Source: Strongylocentrotus purpuratus (taxonomy: Eukaryota; Echinodermata; Echinoidea; Camarodonta; Strongylocentrotidae). From it: a DNA stretch of 64,000 bases. Below, piece after piece: positions 30,706 to 41,934 of this stretch. Under the pieces are notes generated by a model. That model ran no database searches and was not told the origin of the DNA. It worked only from the letters and a program-made list of their open reading frames with translations. Numbering within the stretch: the first letter of the stretch is position 1; each line of letters opens with the position of its first letter. Made by a program: the position numbers and the translations under genes. The stretch covers positions 24,202,879 through 24,266,878 of the forward strand of contig NW_022145599.1 of NCBI RefSeq assembly GCF_000002235.5. Direction: 5' to 3'.

Positions 30706-33395
30706 TTAAAGCAGATACGAAGCGCAGTTGCCCCATACAATAATACAATAATTAAAATAAGGCAAAATCATAGAGTTATACAATTGTAAAAGTATGCGTA
30801 ATGGTAAAATATCTTTGAGTCTATTTAAAACACCAATGACCTTTGACAGCTTGTTAGAAATATAATAAATGTGGTCCTCCCACGTTAAGTTTTCATCAAT
30901 AATGACGCCTAAGAAAGTAACTTGGTGTACTTGCTTAATTTCTTTACTATTTATACAAATCTTGATAGCAGCTTCATTTACATATTTATTTCTTGTTTTA
31001 AAAATTACATAGTTTGTTTTTTCAAAATTAATCAACAATTTATTGGCAAGGAACCACTTGTGTATTTTAACAATTTCAGAATTCAATAGAATATTTATTT
31101 CTACGGGATCTTTACCAGATAAAAACAGAGTGGTGTCATCAGCAAATAAAATAGAAGATAAAATATTGCTTACAAATAGCAAGTCATTGATATACAGTAA
31201 AAACAGGAGCGGGCCAAGATTAGAACCTTGCGGCACACCAGTTAAAATAGTGCTGTGATCAGAGTAATAATTACCAAAGCTAACATATTGCTTTCGGTTT
31301 GATAAATAATTTTTAATTAAAAGAAGAGGAATTCCTCTTATACCATAAAAACATAACTTATTTATTAAAATATTATGATCAATACAATCAAAAGCTTTGG
31401 ATAAGTCTAGAAATACACCAATTAAAAATTCATTAAGTTCAAAAGCATTTGCAACTTTGTCAATAAAATCAAGAAGAGCATGGCAAGTACTGTATCCTTT
31501 TCTAAAAGCAAATTGATTTTCATACAGAATATTATTTTTACTAATAAAACGAGTCAATTGATCACATAAAATCTTTTCAAATATTTTGCTAAAAACAGAT
31601 AACACAGATATCGGCCTATAATTATTTAAAAGTGACTTATTGCCTTTTTTAAAAACAGGAATCACCTTTGCAATTTTTAGAGCATCGGGGAAAATACCTT
31701 GTTCAAAGGAAAAGTTTAAGATATTGCACAAAGGTGTAACAATCATATAAATCGAGTTTTCCAATACCTTAGGGTGAATTTCATCGTATCCTGGACTTTT
31801 ATTTTCATCAAAATTCAAAACCACATTAATAATATCTGCGTTAGTAACAGGCTGTAAAAACAATGAATTCAAAAAGTTACCCTTCAAGTACTCGTCGTAT
31901 TTTGTTGATTCAATATTGCAAGTAATCAAATTATCAATACTTTGCTGTAGTTTTTGCCCGATTGTACAAAAATAAGAATTAAATATATTTACAATTCTTT
32001 GTTTATCAGTAATCTTTTCACCATCAACTTCAATATCATTGATCCCATGCTTTAATGTTTTCTTGTTTAAAATTGCATTAATAAGTTTCCATGTTGCTTT
32101 CACATTATTTCGAACATTATCAAACTTAGAGTCATAGTATGCACGTTTATTTTCCCGTATTAAATTATTTAAGACATTCCTGCATTCTTTATATGCCATT
32201 TCACGTAAAGGGGTTGAGTTTCTTAGGTATTTACAATATAATATATGCTTACGTTTACTCAACTTGATTACCTCTTTTGTTACCCAAGGCTTATCAACTT
32301 TATTTTTAGTTTTAACTAATTTAACAGGGAAACATTCATCGTAAATATCCTTATATAATTTAAAGAAATAATTGTATCTATCATTCGCATCACAGATATA
32401 ATTAAGTCGTTCCCATTTAACTTTGTTCAACTCACTACAAAAATGCTTCATATTTTCTTCACTAAAATCAATTTTTCGCACTTTAATATCAGGTTCAGAA
32501 TCAAAATTGTTTGACCTCAAAATAATAAACGGTGTTAAATGATCACTGATATCTGTTATCACTATACCAGATTTCAAAACTTTTCCAGGATTATTATAAA
32601 AAATATGATCTAAAGTTGATGCAGTATCATTTGTAATTCTTGTTGGTTTATAAATATATGGTAAAAAAGACAAAGCAACAAAACTATCAAAAAAATCCAT
32701 TACTTTCGTATTTTCATCTTTTTTCATGAAATCAACATTAACATCGCCCATAACTATACATTCTTTTTTTTTCCTGTACTATTTTAATCAAAGATTCTTG
32801 TAATTGTGACATAAAGTTAGATGGGTTATGGCTTGGAGGCCGGTATACTACAGCAACAATAATATTTTTCACTTTATTACGTACCTCAATAAATACACTT
32901 TCAATATCGTCACTAAATATATCTAAGTCCAATCTTCTAATAAATCTTAAGCTATCACTAAAATATAAACATACACCACCCCCTCTTTTATTCGGTCGAC
33001 AATTTCCAACAAACTTATAGTTGGGAATACATATTTCTTGTTCTTCACCTTGTTTCAACCATGTTTCACAAACTCCAATTAATGATAAAGGTTTATAAAA
33101 AAACATCAAGACAGTTTAAAAATGTATCAAAATTTTGTTTCAAGCTGCGACAATTAAATTGTGCAAGAGAGAGTGTACTTTGTTCATAACTTTTTAAAAT
33201 ATTACAAAATTCTAAAGGAGTGTAATATTGATTTTCAATAAGGTCACCAGTATCATTATCAAGTCTTGAATCAGATTTGTTATCTAGTTTACATAAAAAA
33301 CAATTTCTGCATGTTAAATTATGTTGCCTGTTACACAAAATACAACTACATTCAGAAGACATCAAGGAACAAGAAACAAGAAAAATACAATACAA
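30706..33395 (-). pseudogene. LINE ORF2: endonuclease plus reverse transcriptase, frameshifted
   Basis: Three overlapping frames make one protein. 33395-33093 has a Cys-rich N-terminus and the endonuclease start 'LAQFNCRSL'. 33109-32738 has 'SLIGVCETWL' and 'VVYRPPSHNP'. 32751-30706 has 'MGDVNVDF', 'SDH', then reverse transcriptase motifs: 'KVIPVFKKG..YRPISVL', 'FLDLSKAFDCIDH' (about residues 447-459 of this frame), 'GVPQGSNLGPLLF', the catalytic FADD (536-539) and 'FLGVIIDENLTW'. Codon-level homology continues past the stop near 30706 in another frame and beyond the nested insertion. Endonuclease nicking and target-primed reverse transcription are the family's activities. The frameshifts at homopolymers could partly be sequencing errors. 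Confidence 0.85.
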
Positions 33396-33512
33396 TATCG
33401 AATAATACTAACATCAAAATACTAAGAATACACAAAATAGTTTACGATGGCTGTATACACATGGGAACTGATGATTATTGTCTCTGTAAAGTAGTAAAAA
33501 GTCATTTGTAGT

Positions 33513-34316
33513 TCATATCTTTGAGAGATCACTCACCGACCAAATTCTTTTCCTGACTGATCTACCGTTCGTTGCTTTCAGTAACAGGATGATCCTGCCG
33601 TCAGTCGACCAAGCTGCATCTATCTTGTCATTTTTCTTTACTTCTTCCTTCGCTTTGTACAGGATAGTCCTATTTCTTACGGTCAGATCTTCTTCTATGC
33701 CTATGTGGGTACCTTTCAGCTTTCTGCGGTTCTTCAAGAACCTCTCTCTAGTGCGGTACGAGGTGCACTTCACTATGATGGGCCTCGGTTTTGCAGCGCT
33801 CCTCCCAGTTGTGCTATGTGCCCCTGCAGCTGCAGGCGCGCCTACACGATGAGATCTGTCAATCTCATGTTGCTCCAAGTTGAGATCCATCTTCTCGCGA
33901 GCCAGATCAAGAACCAGCATGTCGGTGTCCTCTCCTGGGTTCTCAGGTACGCCGTAGACACGAAAACAGGTACGTCGGGAGTACTGTTCGGCTTCGTTGG
34001 ACTCCTGCTTCAGCTTGTCGATACTGGCCAAGTTGCTTTCTTGCTGTTCTTGAAGAGTGATGATGGTGTCTGATTTGGAGCGTAGTTGATGCTCGAGCTC
34101 AAGGATTTTGCCTTCCGCTCTCTCCAACTGCTCACGCAGGTCCTGCATTTCACATTTTGTCGATTTCGTAAGTGCTGTCTGAAGCATCTTGTTAAATTGT
34201 TTACTTTTAAAATAGTCTTGTACCTCTTCAGCTATCTGATCATGTTTGTCATATGATTCAGTCTGAGGTTCAGTAGTAGCAGCAGCAGTGTTTTTTCTGG
34301 TTTTGTTTGCTGGCAT
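33513..34316 (-). CDS. LINE ORF1 RNA-binding protein
   Basis: 267 aa, uninterrupted. Residues about 55-112 are a heptad-rich coiled coil ('LREQLERAEGKILELEHQL'). 114-160 ('RRTCFRVYGVPENPGEDTD', then 'EIDRSHRVG') and 178-215 ('RPIIVKCTSYRTRERFLKN') resemble the RRM and C-terminal domains of L1-type ORF1 proteins. The end carries 'AWSTDGRIIL' as in that family. The role would be nucleic-acid binding and chaperoning in the retrotransposon particle. ORF2 lies 117 bp downstream. It is intact while ORF2 is broken. A start further upstream cannot be excluded, but none is in frame nearby. Confidence 0.8.
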   Translation of the reverse strand: MPANKTRKNTAAATTEPQTESYDKHDQIAEEVQDYFKSKQFNKMLQTALTKSTKCEMQDLREQLERAEGKILELEHQLRSKSDTIITLQEQQESNLASIDKLKQESNEAEQYSRRTCFRVYGVPENPGEDTDMLVLDLAREKMDLNLEQHEIDRSHRVGAPAAAGAHSTTGRSAAKPRPIIVKCTSYRTRERFLKNRRKLKGTHIGIEEDLTVRNRTILYKAKEEVKKNDKIDAAWSTDGRIILLLKATNGRSVRKRIWSVSDLSKI

Positions 34317-34370
34317 TGTGAAGCAGGCAGGTTTATCGGTGAGTAGAAGCTACCATATAAGCTTTAAACA

Positions 34371-34771
34371 AGGCTGGTTTCGCGGATGAAAAGAAAGTGA
34401 GGTTTAGTGAGCTGTTGGTGTCAAAGGCTTTCTGGTTTAAGTTCAGGGCTCAATAGATAATGTCTGAATAGACTATTGTCACTGACTCAGCAGGATCGAT
34501 GTAATCAATTGAAATTCTTTGGTCACTATGGTTGTAGGCTATTTGAGTTCAAAATTTCAGCAAATCACTCATGTACTGTACTTACACAGAGTTATGCACA
34601 TGGGACAAGCAGCATCATGATCCAAAGAAGCCAATGCAGAGTTGAGATCAGAAAAATCAGTTTTCAGTCAATAATTCTCATTTCCCAGTGTACACATGGT
34701 TATCAAACCGTTCCTACATTGTCCTCAAGTTCGTAGAAATGTTTTCAACTTGATGCTCAGTCTGATAACAG
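34371..34771. other. No gene seen; spacer between LINE and TRIM copy C
   Basis: About 400 bp without recognisable coding or RNA signal. It would include the 3' UTR of TRIM copy C. Confidence 0.4.
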
Positions 34772-35743
34772 TTATTTTAGGCAATAATTTCTGCACACTT
34801 CACCAGCATATGTTGTCACACGTAGTATCTTCCCTGCGGTTCCGCCACTGGTTGATGGAACAGAGCCGAACATAGGTCTAGATGCTGCAGGTGTTGCATA
34901 TGATTTATTCCAGTGATTTAAATGTTTTACACCAATGTCAGTCTGGAGAAGTTTCGTCACATTGTCGACATTTTCAACGTAGGACTTGAGGTCATCGTCA
35001 TCTAGATCCTCTAATAAAGTTTTACTTTCCAACTTTGGAACAGCAATCGCCAGACTCATTTTAAATTGTTCCCCTTTTACTTTGAATTTAGCATAATCTG
35101 ATTTCCGTTGCTTTGTTGTGTTGCTCAGTCTTTCTAATTTAGCCTTATACTCGTTTTCAATTGATTGCTTCGTCCTTGTATGTTCAGAATGCAGCTGCTG
35201 TTCTCCCTGATCAGCTTCACGAAGATTGTTCTCAACGGTTTTCAATTGAACCTGATATTTCTGTTTGGCATCTTGGGCCTTTTGACTTAGCTCTCCCAGA
35301 AATTCGTTTCTTGTCTTGATTACATGGTCGAAATGGTTTTCTTGGAAACACTTAAAGCATATCATATCCAGGCAGGTACTGCAGTAAATGACCCTTTGCT
35401 CTTGGTTGTGCTCACTGCATGTGGCAATTCTTTTGGACCTTTTACACGAAGGCCCTGGCTCTTCACTCAAGTCCTGGTCTAGGATCCCCACGATTGGTAT
35501 AATTCGACTAAGTCCATTCACTCCACTTTCTGTTAGTTCGGTATCATGTCTGCAAGTGGGACAAGAAATAGATAAAAACTGTAGAAACCCTACCCGTTTT
35601 CGCATGAGCCTATCCAGACAGTTCTTGCAGAATACATGTCCACATACGAGAATGCGGGGATCATGGAAGATATCGGTGCAGATGGCGCAGATGAGATGTT
35701 CCGTCACATCTGGATGTGATGATACCTTGCGTTTCCTCTTCAT
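34772..35743 (-). CDS. TRIM-type RING/B-box/coiled-coil protein, copy C
   Basis: Probable RBCC-type E3 ubiquitin ligase, 323 aa, complete frame. N-terminal KRKRK; RING with C19, C22, C34, H36, C39, C42, C61 and C64, where the loop before the last cysteine pair is six residues longer than in copy B. Second basic patch KRSKR (101-105). B-box 2: C109, H112, C121, C124, C129, C132, H137, H140. Long coiled coil about 145-275 ('LGELSQKAQDAKQKYQVQL', 'LLEDLDDDDLKSYVENV'). The C-terminal tail is Ser/Thr/Pro-rich ('SRPMFGSVPSTSGGTAG') and lacks SPRY or NHL. The start is the ATG conserved with copy B. All zinc ligands are kept, but the inferred 5'-UTR acceptor is mutated (see findings), so expression is less certain than for copy B. 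Confidence 0.88.
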   Translation of the reverse strand: MKRKRKVSSHPDVTEHLICAICTDIFHDPRILVCGHVFCKNCLDRLMRKRVGFLQFLSISCPTCRHDTELTESGVNGLSRIIPIVGILDQDLSEEPGPSCKRSKRIATCSEHNQEQRVIYCSTCLDMICFKCFQENHFDHVIKTRNEFLGELSQKAQDAKQKYQVQLKTVENNLREADQGEQQLHSEHTRTKQSIENEYKAKLERLSNTTKQRKSDYAKFKVKGEQFKMSLAIAVPKLESKTLLEDLDDDDLKSYVENVDNVTKLLQTDIGVKHLNHWNKSYATPAASRPMFGSVPSTSGGTAGKILRVTTYAGEVCRNYCLK

Positions 35744-35763
35744 GTCTGTCTCACTTTTATAAC

Positions 35764-36544
35764 TTAAATCATGAATGAAAGAGAATGAAGAAAGAGAATT
35801 GAAATTATTTCTGAGCCTATAGTTTGTTCATATTCTCAAGAATAATCTATATGCCTATTATTTTAGTTCACGAAATATTACGAGTGGGGATATATTTATA
35901 TTTCGGATTCTTTTAGGGGTGACAGTGAATACGTGATGCGTAAAACAAATTACAAAACAAAAAACGTGTGACATGGCTGCACTTTGCATCAAAGATAAGG
36001 TGAGTTCTGGTAATGTGATTGTTTGGCACATGACATTTATTTGTAATCTTGAACATTCAGTGTAAGCTCCGTTTGATTCTGTGAGAATTCATTTTTTTTT
36101 AACCAGAACTCAAGTTTATCTTTAAAACAATAACAAAAATAACAAATTGATAATAATAGTACACAATATATATGTATCAATATTTTTCCCATTATAACAT
36201 CTTAGTATCGCCAAAAACATTATATCCACAACTGTTCCCATTTGTGACTTTCCTCAAACTGTTTGGAACCGATTATTTTTTCTTTTTCTTTTTTAAAAGT
36301 AAAACCTATTGTCAACCTAATGTTCTTGCCTGAATATCAAACGTTCTTACCACATGGGTTAGTACGCACATTTGCAGTGCATGTGATTTTCAACTAAACT
36401 CATTTAATTCGATCATTCCAAAACCCCAAAGTATAAGCATGATCAATCGTTCCCGACTGCTTCCAAACAGTTTCTCACTATGAATTCGCATAACCAGTTA
36501 CTAACCTTAACTTTATATTTAACAAGCAAAATGATACCACTTAC
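35764..36544 (-). other. 5'-UTR intron of TRIM copy C
   Basis: Donor GTAAGT at 36544-36539 is conserved. At the acceptor position used in copies A and B the AG is TG here ('tcattcatgattt', around 35771). Another AG a few bases downstream ('tttaag') could substitute. The intron contains a TTAA-type repeat (35991-36125). Confidence 0.5.
35991..36125. mobile_element. Short relative of the TTAA elements
   Basis: Left 'aaagataaggtgagttctgg' and right 'ccagaactcaagtttatctt' + 'taa' are inverted. The right end has TTAA (36122-36125); the left has a degraded target. The interior shares 'gtttgattctgtgagaattc' with 23821-23850. Confidence 0.6.
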
Positions 36545-36660
36545 CAGAGATGAGATCCTGATAGGTCTGCAGTTCACCAAATGTGTTTTGGGGCTTAATC
36601 TAAGCAACGTACCGAAATATGTATGCGGTAGAAATTGATTCCCGCTCTAATATCGGCCTG
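36545..36660 (-). promoter_or_regulatory. Non-coding exon 1 and promoter region, TRIM copy C
   Basis: Conserved block as in copies A and B ('cagagatgagatcctgatag', 'cttaatctaagcaacgtacc'), with a 3-base deletion in 'ccaaatgtgtttt'. The CRE/UPRE-like box is altered here (gatcacgtcgtca, 36686-36698). Confidence 0.5.
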
Positions 36661-36699
36661 AATACAGACGATTACCGTGCTTTTCTGATCACGTCGTCA

Positions 36700-38400
36700 G
36701 TCTACTGAATTTCCTTAAATAACAGGAACTCAAAGTTGAAATCAGGGGCATCGACATGCTCTACAAACAAAGGACGTCTCGTGCTGCTCATAACAGGGGC
36801 GGATGTGTTTTTTGCTGGGGGGGGGGGGGGGGGGAGGTTGACCCCAATGACGATACTGTGTGGGTCTGGACACGTGATGGCGTTTTGCTATGCACGTCAC
36901 ATTTTCACTTGGCAGTCCAGGGGGGGGGGGGGGGGTAAGGGGTAGATTTGCATCTGCATAAAATCTTCTCCTCCCTTCATTATTTATTGTGCTTTTTCAT
37001 AGCCGGAAAATCGTCATGAAAATGGTTATCACAAAACTGGACAACATGAATTTCTATTAAAAAAACGTAATAGTCATAATCCTGAATCGATGAAACATAG
37101 GAAAAAATACAATGACAACTTATATATTTAAAAACTCTTGTTTATACCGCATAATATTTGTCAATCGACGAAAAATATGTACCAGCAGGAGCGGAGGGGG
37201 AGGGGTGAGGGTACCCATTAACCTCGAGTTGGAATTCCCCAGAACGACGCCCGAGTTGGAATTCCCCAGGACGAGGCATGTGGAGCAACCACCTGCTAAT
37301 GTCTGTGCGTGCATGGGTGAGTATGCGTTCACATAACACCATCGAAGAGATGCGAATGTTTCAATAATGATATGATATGCAAATGAACCTTAAATATTCT
37401 TGGATTGATTTGTTTTAAACTTTGTGATCGTGTTATATTCATCGAGGCTCGAGTTCTATCTGACTCAGTCCCGACCTAAAATCTAATTATGAACAATATG
37501 TTAAAAGGTTATGACAGGCAGTTTCCACCCAGGGGTCGGGAAAGGGGGGGGGGGTGGAAGGGGGATATCAAAGTCGTATCCAGACACCTACCCCCTAGAA
37601 ATCCACCCCGGGAAGCCACCCCCAGTCAACCACCCTCTTGGACGACTACCCCCAGGACAACTACCCCCAGTCAACTACCCCCTAGGACAACTTCCCCCGG
37701 ACGACTACCCCCCAGACAACTACCCCTGACAACTACCCCCTAGGACAACTACCCCTAGGACATCTACTGCCGGACAACTACCCCCTTGAAGAACTACCGC
37801 CTAGGATAGTTGTCCAGGGGGTAGTTGTCTGGGGTTAGTTTCAATCCTAGCCTGAACCTCGTACACCCTCGATTTGCACGAGACACATTTTTATTTACAA
37901 TTACATTGATAGAGATTTAGTTAAGATAGACCTTGCTTATTGGGAATATGGTCGAGGGGGTTCAATTTATTTAGGGGGTACAGTGCATTTTACAAGTCTA
38001 GATAGATCGTGGACAAAAAACACGAAAAAAGGGGGAGTGGGTGAGGAACAGAATCTCCACCGGAGGTGAAGAACGGTCTTTATTACTTATCCTTGTGGTC
38101 AGGGGGGGGGGGGGGGGTGGGTTGATGCATCCTCCACCCCCTGGCTTGAAGAAGGGGGGATGGCCTGTACAAATATCCCCCCCCTGAGATTACAAAAAAA
38201 AAAGAGAAAACAAAGGAAGAAGAAGAAGAAAAAAAAGTGATTGTTTCAATTTCAGCATAATGCATGAGAAATGTGTTGTTTTGTTTATGAAAGAAGTTAC
38301 CAGCCATTGGTTTATGTATGTATAACTGTATAGCCTGCACATATACAGTATGTCACGATCATTACGAGTAGTTGCGCGACGTGTGCGAACAAGCACTTCA
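36700..38400. repeat. Upstream flank block, unit C (first copy)
   Basis: A diverged paralogue of 20500-21930: 'catagccg.aa.atcgtcatg', 'cataatatttgtcaa', 'ttggaattccccag.acgag', 'ataacaccat', 'ctccaccgg.ggtgaa'. G-runs at 36819-36834, 36920-36935, 37546-37555 and 38102-38116. No coding sequence. A second copy of this block follows at 38985. Confidence 0.65.
37575..37845. repeat. Minisatellite of 'gacaactaccccc' units with a hairpin end
   Basis: About a dozen degenerate units of 17-20 bp (ggacaactaccccctag) run from 37605 to 37803. The end 'ggatagttgtccagggggta' + 'gttgtctgggg' (37803-37833) is the reverse complement of the unit, so the array can fold back. It occupies the place of the TA microsatellite in the sister flanks. 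Confidence 0.8.
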
Positions 38401-38514
38401 TAAACTTCAGAATAATTTTTCGTTATTTTGCAAGGTATTATCATAGCCCAGACGTAAAGTGCGCCAGCGCGCGAGCGCTTAAAAAGTGCAATCATGTACA
38501 GTAGATGCCCGGCT

Positions 38515-38959
38515 GCGTTATTTTTTTCTGCGGCACAGATTGGGGCATGACCTATGGGAAGTACGTTCTTTCCCTTCTGAAAAGTGTCTGAACGTACGTG
38601 AGACTAATTATGTTCACTAGCACTAGCGCATAGCGCTGCGAAGAAGTTTGAATATCCATCGCGAACTATGTGTTTAGATAACATTCCTCTTCGTTTAAGT
38701 TAGTTATAAGTTTTATTGACTAATTATAATTATTGTGATGTTCTCCTTATTGACGTACTGCCTCGTCTTTAGATTTCCAATTTCATTTTAATCGTTGATG
38801 TAATGATTTTCCATACGGTAGTGGACTCACATACCCTGGTAACACTATTAAAAACAGACCTCTAAACTCTACTAGTACGCACACGACCACTATTAGTCTG
38901 TAAATCAAGACCCCTTTAAAAAAAAAAGCCCCAATCTGTGCCGCAGAAAAAAATAACGC
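38515..38959. mobile_element. Mutator-like miniature element, 445 bp
   Basis: Perfect ~32-bp inverted termini starting GCGTTATTTTTTTCTGCGGC (38515) with the rc ending at 38959. A 9-bp direct repeat TGCCCGGCT flanks it (38506-38514 and 38960-38968). A 9-bp duplication with long termini fits the Mutator/MULE type. No coding capacity. It lies at the junction between the two copies of the upstream flank block. Confidence 0.82.
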
Positions 38960-38984
38960 TGCCCGGCTCCCCCCTTCTTCTTTT

Positions 38985-39694
38985 TCATAGCCGAAAGATC
39001 GTCATGGAATCGGTTACCATTACTAATTCTATGAAAAGAATAAAGACAGAAGATAAACGAATGGAAAAATGTTTGATGAGGATATATTACCATGATTACC
39101 GAAATTCTAGAAATGCTTAACACTTTGTATGGATTAAAACTATAGGATAAAGATGATAATCGAAGTTATAAGTTGCGAAGGAGTTTGCTTAAATATACGA
39201 TATGCCTGATTCTCAAAACTGGACAACGTGAAGATCTAAAATAACGTATAGTCTTGGGCCTAAGTTGATGAAACAACAGACAAACATTGTACCAGTGGGA
39301 GGGGGGGGTGGTCCCCATCCACCTTCAGGTACTACGCCCGAAGTGGAATTCCCCAGAACGAGGCATTGTTGTGGAGTTGCCTCCCGCTATTGTGTGTGTG
39401 CGTCGATGAGTATTTGTTCACATTAAACACCATTGCAGACATGCGAAAATTACAATCGTGTATTAAATTATCCTAATATTCTTTTTTTTGTAAAGGATAC
39501 GCAAAAGAGCCTTACAATAATATTACCCTTGAATTGATTTGTTTTAAAACAATCTTTGCAATCGTGTTATATTCACAGAGGGTCGGGTTTCAGATGACTG
39601 ACTCCAAACCTAAAACCTTGTTATGAAGATTATGCGTAAAAGATGTGGTAGGCAGTTTCAATCCGGCTGGCAGGGGGGGGGGGGGGTTCAGTTA

Positions 39695-39747
<53 letters not shown>

Positions 39748-41320
39748 TTTGCTTGTTACGGCGCGTAGCGCCTGCCGCGTTAAGGGTGTCAAACAGGCAA
39801 TCAGTCTGGAAAAAGGGAATGTTTTGTTAACTTGATAAAACACATTTAGGCTTCCCTTTTCCTATTCTTTGCTTAAGACCCCTGTTACACATGCGTAGAC
39901 TTCGTGCACCCTCGAATTACACGAGTAATTTTTTTCAACTTGTACTTTTATAGAGCTTTAATCGAGGTAGACTTTCTTGATATGTTCGAAGGGGTTAATC
40001 TATGAGGAGGACATTTTTCGATAAAAAGCGTTAATAAAAAAACAGTGTGTGAGGGAGGGGGGGGGGGGGGGGGGGGAGGGTTAGGGCACATAATCTCCGC
40101 CGGTCCTTGGTGAAGTATGGTCTATATCCTATATCCTTGTGGTTGATATAGGCTAGGCTATATAACTACCATTATTCCTCCTCCTCTCATTTTGCTTCTA
40201 CGACCCCTCCAACAAAACTAAATTTGCCATAGCTAGGCTACTCTAAATAGGTAAGCCTAATCAAATAAAAGAAGACGAGAGGAGAGAGAGAACAGCACAC
40301 AAACAAGTCTGTTCCTCCTGTTCAGTGTTCATACTATAGCCTATAGCCAAGGTTGTTGCCGTTGTAGTCCCATTCCTTTATATTGGTGCGACAATCAGCA
40401 AGTAAGGGGCTGCTTTCCTGGAGGAGTATGATATGTTTGTTCCTGAGTATAACGACTAGAGTTCTTTCTGCGCGAGAACTTTTGCTAGCAATATTGTTTT
40501 TTTAAATGCCAAAAGAGGCTACAGCCCTTTTTGCCATTTTTAGGGTTTGTCCCAAGGGTTGTGGGCTCTCGGTCTACCGGTATGTCCTGACCAAAAAAAT
40601 ATTGCATCGCCTAGCTTAAATGTGTCTTAATCTGGTGTCTCTTTTACATAATTAAAGCATGGGACTTCGGTGCCAGGTAAAAATGTCAGAGGTGTAACTA
40701 AAATGTCAGAGGTACAACACAAATGTCGGGTTAAAAATCAGTGCCGTCGGTATATCTCAGCACTTTATCACTCAAAATATCGAGATGTAAGCTACTAGGC
40801 TAGTCTTTCATATAATAATGTAAATCTTATAAATGACTGTGTATTGTACTTCGTACATGTCCTGAGGATAATACAAAATGGCAAATAAATTTGAAACTTA
40901 TATTTTGTGATCTGGTTTGCATATATGAATTTCTAACATTTTTCGATATTTTAAATTGTTTTTTTTAATGTTTATTTGGTTTTGAGGAAATAAGTACATA
41001 GAATAGTAATATAAAACAGGGAATCAGTTATAAAGTTCTTTGATTGAAATCTGACCATGCGATTTTAAGAAGAGGATGAAAATGGGAAGGGGACGGTGAC
41101 GAACGGCAATTGCTCACCTTGAGCTTCCTGCTCAGGAGAGCTAAACAAATGTAATGACTATGGTACGTCAATAATCGGGCAAAAAGTCACATATTGGGGG
41201 CGAAAGATAAATAAAAGTTTAAAAAAGAAGAACATAAAGCAGCGCTGAAATAATCACTGCGGAGAATCCTTCGTATTCTTTTTCGATAAGCCTAATAGAC
41301 AACCATTACCAATATTCAAC
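38985..41320. repeat. Upstream flank block, second copy (sister of 20680-23480)
   Basis: Very high identity to unit B over hundreds of bases ('tgattaccgaaattctagaa', 'gcctgattctcaaaactgga'). It keeps the same order: G-run, (TA)n microsatellite (about 39697-39745), 'cggcgcgtagcgcctgccgc', EMRE copy. No TRIM first exon is present on its left. It lacks the 367-bp hAT-like insertion of unit B. Confidence 0.8.
40346..40459 (+). pseudogene. EMRE pseudo-exon
   Basis: Paralogue of 22689-22799. In the same frame it reads 'PKVVAVVVPFLYIGATISK', then TAA (40403-40405) where unit B has GAA (Glu), then 'GAAFLEEYDMFVPEYND' and TAG. The 5' part with the ATG and splice acceptor has been replaced by unrelated sequence. 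It is dead by nonsense mutation and truncation, and the acidic tail is degraded (EYND against EDDD). Confidence 0.88.
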
Positions 41321-41321
41321 C

Positions 41322-41548
41322 TTAAAGAGAAGGTTGAGTTCTGGGAAGATCTAAATATGGCACGTAACATCATAAATTGCTTGTAACTTTACCAAGACAG
41401 GGCCAAATTTCTTAGCATTTTGATGATTCCAGAAGCTTGCAATACACATAAATACTTATATGCTAGATGATCAATCGTTCCTGATCGATTCCACAATGTT
41501 TCTTTCACAATGCAAATCGCTCGACCAGAACTCAACCTCTTCTTTTAA
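41322..41548. mobile_element. TTAA-target element, 227 bp
   Basis: TTAA at both ends (41322-41325, 41545-41548) and inverted termini around 'aggttgagttctgg' / 'ccagaactcaacct'. The interior is an inverted relative of 1672-1830 ('gatcgattccacaatgtttc', 'gatgattccaga'). The empty site is visible at 18446-18462 ('attcaacctataacatgc'). Confidence 0.75.
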
Positions 41549-41934
41549 CATGCCTTTGTTTTGATATTGTTACCTCTGACATTTTTTGACCGAGGCCGGA
41601 ATTCTGCTGAAATGCTTTTTTATCTTGTACTTACTCATATATGTTGTGCTCTGGCAAACAAGACCTCAAGAATATAAACTAATTGTACGTTGTCTAATTT
41701 CTACTTTTTAAAGTATGTTAGAGTCAATAAAACGACTGTTACCAAACCATTCAACAAATATTACATTTTGATTTCTTAAAAATCCTAAATATCACTTTTC
41801 GTGGATGTTTATAAAACAAGAACAGTATGATTACGAAAATCCTTCACAGAACTTGTTCATAATATTTGAAGTGTTCAGATGAACACTCATAAGATTTAGA
41901 TATAACTTGTATTTTGTCATGTATCTGTACTGCT

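Larger units (their letters stand above)
29578..34370 (-). mobile_element. CR1/jockey-superfamily LINE, near full length, inactive
   Basis: On the minus strand: ORF1 (34316-33513), a 117-bp gap, ORF2 (33395 to about 30690, continuing after a nested insertion to about 29990) and a 3' end with a short TTGAAC-type repeat (tcaagttcaagttcat, 29580-29595). ORF2 is broken by at least three frame changes, two of them at A/T homopolymers (about 33098 and 32760). The 5' boundary near 34370 is approximate. It sits between the 3' flank of unit C and TRIM copy C. Confidence 0.8.

Noticed and set aside
33589..34073. Plus-strand frames opposite LINE ORF1
   Set aside because: Shadow frames of the minus-strand coding sequence.
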